NCBI GenBank assembly: GCA_004028765.1
Contig: SAIX01000139.1
Coordinates: 1 to 45,757, forward strand
Direction of reading: 5' to 3'
Length of the DNA: 45,757 nt
DNA from: Chitinophagaceae bacterium
Lineage (GTDB): Bacteria; Bacteroidota; Bacteroidia; Chitinophagales; Chitinophagaceae
Below are positions 42,035 through 45,757 of the stretch, one piece after another. The notes under the pieces were generated by a model. That model made no database searches, was not told the DNA's origin, and saw nothing but the letters and a program-made list of their open reading frames with translations. Each line of letters begins with the position of its first letter. Position 1 is the stretch's first letter. The translations under genes and the position numbers were made by a program.

Positions 42035-43087
42035 CTATATTACCTGGAATCCATGTGCATAGGGATCATTTTCCCGGTCGATAGAGATCACATTATACCC
42101 ATAAATTTTTGCCCAGCCTTCTACCGAAGGAATGATGGCAGGTTTACCGCCAACGTTGGTAATTTTTTCCACTTTGCCTGTAAATTTCGAGCCGATGATA
42201 CTTTCATGGATGAACAGGTCTCCTTCTTTTAATTTCCCTTTTGCGAACCATTGTGCCATCCGTGCCGAAGTACCGGTACCACAGGGTGAGCGATCGATCG
42301 CTTTGTCGCCATAAAAAACGGCATTGCGCGCAGTGGAGGAAGGATCGGTCACAGTGCCTGTCCAGAGTATATGCGAGCAGCCATTGATTGTAGGGTCATC
42401 CGGATGCACAAACTGATAGGACTGGTTAATTCGTTTGCGCAATTCCCTGGCCCATGCGATAAGCTGATCAGCGGCATAATGCTCGATCCCTTTAAAATTT
42501 TCCTGCACATCCACGATCGCATAAAAATTACCGCCATAGGAAACATCGATTTTTAATTCACCCAGGTCAGGGCAGGTAACAGATAGTCCTTCTGCAGCGA
42601 GATAGGCGGGCACATTGGTCAATTTTACTGCAGTTACTTTTCCTCCTTCCCTGCGGTATTGAATATTCACGAGCCCGGCAGGCGCTTCCATTTTTACAAG
42701 GCCCCCTGTTTTAGGACGGATCAATCCTTCTTCTATGGCAATCGTGATGGTGCCGATGGTTCCATGCCCGCACATCGGTAAACAGCCGCTGGTTTCAATA
42801 AAAAGTACCGCCACATCATTGTCCGGGTTGTGTGGCGGATAGAGGATGCTGCCACTCATCATATCATGGCCGCGCGGTTCAAACATCAGCCCCTTCCGGA
42901 TCCAGTCATACTCCTTCAGAAAATGCTGCCGTTTCTCGCTCATCGAATTTCCTTCAAGTGCAGGGCCACCATTGGCCACCACCCGTACAGGGTTACCGCA
43001 GGTATGCGCATCAATACAGGAAAAAATATGTCCGCCCAAGCGACCTGGCGCAACCTGGAATTGATACGGGATAGGGTTGGTTTTCAT
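42035..43087 (-). CDS. 4-hydroxyproline 2-epimerase (proline racemase family)
   Basis: 350 residues. Two catalytic cysteines are present in family context: C106 in LPMCGHGTIG and C269 in DRSPCGTGTSARMA. A Cys/Cys pair marks racemase/epimerases (a Thr in place of the first Cys would indicate the dehydratase). HTCGNPVRVV near residue 28 and FEPRGHDMMSGS around 69-80 are also typical. The likely reaction is trans-4-hydroxy-L-proline to cis-4-hydroxy-D-proline, the first catabolic step, in line with the FAD oxidoreductase downstream and the dehydrogenase at the window edge. Operon with the FAD oxidoreductase. The promoter region contains paired GTTGC/GCAAC palindromes. Confidence 0.92.
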   Translation of the reverse strand: MKTNPIPYQFQVAPGRLGGHIFSCIDAHTCGNPVRVVANGGPALEGNSMSEKRQHFLKEYDWIRKGLMFEPRGHDMMSGSILYPPHNPDNDVAVLFIETSGCLPMCGHGTIGTITIAIEEGLIRPKTGGLVKMEAPAGLVNIQYRREGGKVTAVKLTNVPAYLAAEGLSVTCPDLGELKIDVSYGGNFYAIVDVQENFKGIEHYAADQLIAWARELRKRINQSYQFVHPDDPTINGCSHILWTGTVTDPSSTARNAVFYGDKAIDRSPCGTGTSARMAQWFAKGKLKEGDLFIHESIIGSKFTGKVEKITNVGGKPAIIPSVEGWAKIYGYNVISIDRENDPYAHGFQVI

Positions 43088-43098
43088 GACTGGTTATT

Positions 43099-43116
43099 TA
43101 GTTGCAAAAGCAACTA
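43099..43116. promoter_or_regulatory. Perfect palindrome upstream of the epimerase gene
   Basis: TAGTTGC-N4-GCAACTA: 7-base arms, AAAA spacer, in the divergent gap 12 bases from the epimerase ATG. Candidate operator for a hydroxyproline regulator. Confidence 0.5.
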
Positions 43117-43142
43117 TTTCAGGAATCTTTTGGTTATTTTCG

Positions 43143-43153
43143 GCAACGGTTGC
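43143..43153. promoter_or_regulatory. Second GCAAC/GTTGC palindrome
   Basis: GCAAC-G-GTTGC just before the ATG of the divergent hydroxylase gene (43157). Same half-site as at 43099-43116, so one protein may bind both. Confidence 0.4.
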
Positions 43154-43156
43154 AAA

Positions 43157-44416
43157 ATGGAAACTTACGGAAAAATATTATTGATCGCGATGCCGGTATT
43201 CCTCGCGCTTGTACTGTTTGAAAAATGGTGGGGCTGGCGCAAAGGACACGACACGTTACGGCATCTTGATATGATCTCCAGCCTGAGTTCAGGTATTACC
43301 AACGTTACAAAAGATGTATTGGGGCTGAGCATTGTGATCATCAGTTATGGATGGATGGAAAAGCACCTGGCCATTTACCATGTTCAATCTACCTGGCTAT
43401 TGTATTTTATTGCATTCTTTGCACTTGATTTCGCGGGTTACTGGATCCATCGCCTCGATCATGAATACAATTTTCTCTGGAATGCCCATATCATTCACCA
43501 CAGCAGTGAAGATTTTAACCTTGCCTGTGCACTGCGGCAGAACGTATCGATCGCATTCCGCATTTTCACCCTTTTTCTTTTACCTGCTGCACTGCTGGGG
43601 GTACCGGGGAAAGTGATCGCTATCGTTGCTCCGATACACCTTTTCGCACAGTTCTGGTACCATACCGAACACATAGGAAGGATGGGGTTCTTTGAAAAAA
43701 TTATCGTAACCCCTTCGCACCACAGGGTACACCATGCCATCAACAAAGAATACCTCGATAAAAATTACGGACAGATCTTTATTTTCTGGGATAAACTATT
43801 TGGCACTTACCAGCCGGAACTGGATGGGGTAAAACCGGTTTATGGCATCACCCGCCCTGTTCGTACCTGGAACCCGATCAGGATCAATTTTATGCATCTC
43901 TGGTTACTGATGAAAGATGCATGGCGTACACAAAACATAAAAGATAAATTCCGTATCTGGTTTATGCCAACCGGTTGGCGGCCTGCGGATGTAGCTGAAA
44001 AATACCCGGTATATAAAATCGAAGATGTGTATGATTTCAACAAATATGATACAGCTGCCAGTAAATCATTCATCGGTTTTGTGTGGATACAGATCACCGG
44101 CGCTTTATTACTGATCAGTTATTTCTTCGGACATATTGCAGCCATCGGGAACCCGGCCATTTTCTGGTATGGGGCATTCATTTTTGTGTATGTATATGCT
44201 TTTACAGAACTGATGGATAAAAATCCGCTTGCCTGGGCATGGCAATTCATTTGTACCGCTTTCGGGTTGGGGTTGATCACGTACCAGCACGACTGGTTCG
44301 GCCTGAACCAATATTTTACCGGCGCGGCTTACCTGCTGGCTGTTTATTTTATCGGGTGTTTGGCTGCCACTGTTTATTTCCTGCGGAAAGAAGGAAATAA
44401 AGTTGCTCTTACATGA
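43157..44416 (+). CDS. Fatty acid hydroxylase / sterol desaturase superfamily membrane protein
   Basis: 419 residues, multi-pass integral membrane di-iron enzyme. Histidine clusters match the superfamily: HRLDH at 98-102, HIIHH at 111-115, further His161, His169 and His172, and HHRVHH at 188-193. Hydrophobic segments flank these and more follow in the last ~120 residues (ITGALLLISYFFGHIAAIGN, FWYGAFIFVYVYAF, YLLAVYFIGCLAATVYFL). It would hydroxylate or desaturate a lipid chain with O2. The frame is open upstream to 42830 opposite the epimerase gene, but the membrane N terminus at 43157 is the sensible start. It sits in opposite orientation between two hydroxyproline genes; functional relation unclear. 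Confidence 0.9.
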   Translation: METYGKILLIAMPVFLALVLFEKWWGWRKGHDTLRHLDMISSLSSGITNVTKDVLGLSIVIISYGWMEKHLAIYHVQSTWLLYFIAFFALDFAGYWIHRLDHEYNFLWNAHIIHHSSEDFNLACALRQNVSIAFRIFTLFLLPAALLGVPGKVIAIVAPIHLFAQFWYHTEHIGRMGFFEKIIVTPSHHRVHHAINKEYLDKNYGQIFIFWDKLFGTYQPELDGVKPVYGITRPVRTWNPIRINFMHLWLLMKDAWRTQNIKDKFRIWFMPTGWRPADVAEKYPVYKIEDVYDFNKYDTAASKSFIGFVWIQITGALLLISYFFGHIAAIGNPAIFWYGAFIFVYVYAFTELMDKNPLAWAWQFICTAFGLGLITYQHDWFGLNQYFTGAAYLLAVYFIGCLAATVYFLRKEGNKVALT

Positions 44417-44605
44417 TCAGGATCTTGCAGAATTACTTCTTCACGCTCATTTATATGCAACATTCTCTAAGACTCTCTGCGTTTAAAATATTCTTAGCTA
44501 AATTGATTTGATATCGCACGATTTTTCACCGCTGAGGCGCAGAGCGGCAGAGGTTCCGCAGAGGTGTTCTGCAACAGTATAGGTTCCCTTATCAAACAGG
44601 ATGAT
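44417..44605. repeat. Intergenic region with CTCTGCG/CGCAGAG inverted repeats
   Basis: CTCTGCG at 44475-44481 is mirrored by CGCAGAG at 44538-44544 and CGCAGAGG at 44557-44564, within the phrase ACCGCTGAGGCGCAGAG. From memory this GC-rich phrase resembles intergenic repeats seen in many Bacteroidota and other genomes. It lies between two convergent genes and could act as their shared 3' structure. Confidence 0.55.
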
Positions 44606-45757
44606 TTATATTTTTCCCCAGGAATCGTTCCGGAGTCGCCAGATACCAAGCGGATTGGCTTCTTTCAATTCATCGGGCAATAAATTATCCGGGCAGTTTT
44701 GATAACAAAGCGGGCGCACCCATCTTTTTACGGCATTGGTCCCTACTGCTGTAAAACGGCCATCGGTTGATGCCGGGTACGGCCCGCCATGCACCATGCT
44801 CGTACAAACTTCCACTCCGGTGGGAACCCCGTTAAAAACAATTCGGCCTGCCACCGATGCTGCAATGGGGAGAAGCGATTGATAATTTTCAAAATCTTCA
44901 TCCGTTCCCATTAATGAAGTGGTTAACTGGCCTTTCAGGGAAAGCCATACGGCTTTCAGTTCTTCGGCATCAGCACATACCACCATCAGCGAATAAGGGC
45001 CGAAAACTTCTTCATGCAGCAAAGGGTTTGTAAGAAAGGTTTTCCCCGGAACAGAAGCCACTACTGCCTGTGCCTCCAGTTCACCGGGAAGCGTTGATGC
45101 AGCAGCCAGCACTTCCACACCTTTTTCTGAAACCGCTTTTTCTTTATTTGCATTGTATGCTTTGTGAATGCCTGCGTGCAGCATTTTTGCCGGTATAACA
45201 GAATTGATCTCGTCAGCGAGATAAGAGAGAAACTGATCAGTGCCCGCACCTTCTATTGCAATCAGCAGGCCGGGATTGGTACAAAACTGTCCCATTCCCA
45301 AAGTGATCGATGCCGCATATTGTTTCGCAAGACTCGGTGCATTTTTTGCCAAAGTATCCGGAAGAAAAACAACGGGATTGATGCTCCCCATTTCCGAAAA
45401 AACGGGTATCGGATTTTTGCGGGCAGCTGCATAATCAAACAAAGCCCTTCCGCCGCTTAAAGAGCCTGTAAATCCAACGGCCGCAGTCGCTTCATGCTGT
45501 ACCAGTGCTTTTCCAGCCTCGAAGGATGCATCACTGACATGCTGAAAAGTATGTGGAGGCATCGCACAAACTTTGATCGCTTTCTGTATCGCATCTGCAA
45601 CCATCAACGATGTTTGCAGATGTGCCGGGTGCGCTTTTACCACAACCGTACAACCGGCAGCCAGTGCACTGGCTGTATCACCACCGGCTGTTGAATATGC
45701 AAACGGAAAATTGCTTGCACCAAATACCACAACGGGTCCGATAGGCACCAGCATCTT
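44606..45757 (-). CDS. 2-oxoglutarate-semialdehyde dehydrogenase, N terminus beyond window
   Basis: Aldehyde dehydrogenase, 383 residues visible; the frame runs off the right edge, and ~140 N-terminal residues of a ~525-residue protein are missing. The ATG at 45754 is internal (KMLVPIGPVVVFGASNFP is mid-domain sequence). Key residues: GGDTASALAAGCTVVVKAHPAH, GFTGSLSGG (NAD(P) binding), general-base Glu in FSEMGSINP, nucleophile Cys in GMGQFCTNPGL. The length, AHPAH stretch and C-terminal NPLGIWR tail fit alpha-ketoglutaric semialdehyde dehydrogenases, which make 2-oxoglutarate in the last step of hydroxyproline, arabinose or glucarate breakdown. The nearby epimerase and FAD oxidoreductase favour hydroxyproline. 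Confidence 0.92.
   Translation of the reverse strand, partial: KMLVPIGPVVVFGASNFPFAYSTAGGDTASALAAGCTVVVKAHPAHLQTSLMVADAIQKAIKVCAMPPHTFQHVSDASFEAGKALVQHEATAAVGFTGSLSGGRALFDYAAARKNPIPVFSEMGSINPVVFLPDTLAKNAPSLAKQYAASITLGMGQFCTNPGLLIAIEGAGTDQFLSYLADEINSVIPAKMLHAGIHKAYNANKEKAVSEKGVEVLAAASTLPGELEAQAVVASVPGKTFLTNPLLHEEVFGPYSLMVVCADAEELKAVWLSLKGQLTTSLMGTDEDFENYQSLLPIAASVAGRIVFNGVPTGVEVCTSMVHGGPYPASTDGRFTAVGTNAVKRWVRPLCYQNCPDNLLPDELKEANPLGIWRLRNDSWGKI

Noticed and set aside
1..45757. CRISPR arrays, tRNA or rRNA genes, insertion sequences, prophage
   Set aside because: No regularly spaced repeats, no tRNA-like cloverleaf noticed, and no transposase, integrase or phage protein among the reading frames.

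Overview
The window looks like chromosomal DNA of a Bacteroidota bacterium, most likely family Chitinophagaceae or a close relative. The reasons are a SusC/SusD pair, an Oar-type TonB-dependent receptor, BshC (bacillithiol), two DUF2911 proteins, a DUF2452 protein, and repeated matches to the Bacteroidota -7 promoter box TAnnTTTG just upstream of genes. No tRNA, rRNA, CRISPR array, prophage or insertion sequence was recognised. Most of the window is conserved housekeeping or envelope genes.

Layout. 1-3.7 kb: end of a TPR protein, rpe, phoH (TTG start) and the convergent bifunctional ribBA. 4.0-7.3 kb: a large solo TonB-dependent receptor. 7.4-11.6 kb (minus): a secreted DsrE-like protein, tex, and a DEDDh exonuclease/GIY-YIG fusion. 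11.7-15.7 kb: a small membrane peptide, a Cys-rich lipoprotein, then valS overlapping a PAP2 phosphatase gene by one base. 15.8-17.8 kb: an Lrp/AsnC regulator divergent from ahcY. 17.9-21.3 kb: a secreted cysteine-peptidase-like protein with an overlapping lipoprotein gene, a CE4 polysaccharide deacetylase and a PepSY-like secreted protein. 21.3-27.9 kb: anmK divergent from a DeoR regulator-susC-susD operon. 28-31.9 kb: a GNAT, an Omp85-like barrel, DUF2911 and a DUF2452 fusion. 32.1-34.8 kb (minus): ubiD and a DUF1223 protein. 34.9-39.0 kb: pdxJ, a GH29 fucosidase, a DUF2911-TPR protein and purE. 39.0-45.8 kb: bshC and a hydroxyproline catabolic set (FAD oxidoreductase, 4-hydroxyproline epimerase, and a ketoglutarate-semialdehyde dehydrogenase cut by the window edge), interrupted by an oppositely oriented fatty-acid-hydroxylase/sterol-desaturase gene.

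How genes work together. The best-supported pathway is trans-4-hydroxyproline degradation: epimerase, then FAD dehydrogenase, (a deaminase not in the window), then semialdehyde dehydrogenase to 2-oxoglutarate. The anmK/DeoR/SusCD neighbourhood suggests, without proving, uptake and recycling of an amino-sugar glycan such as peptidoglycan fragments. The least characterised items are the cysteine-peptidase-like/lipoprotein pair at 17.9-19.4 kb, the lipocalin-like/DUF2452 fusion, and several cis elements: GTTGC/GCAAC palindromes, a 43-nt hairpin before purE and an 11-bp-period direct repeat upstream of the PepSY-like gene. I found no clear evidence of a wholly new defence or mobile system.
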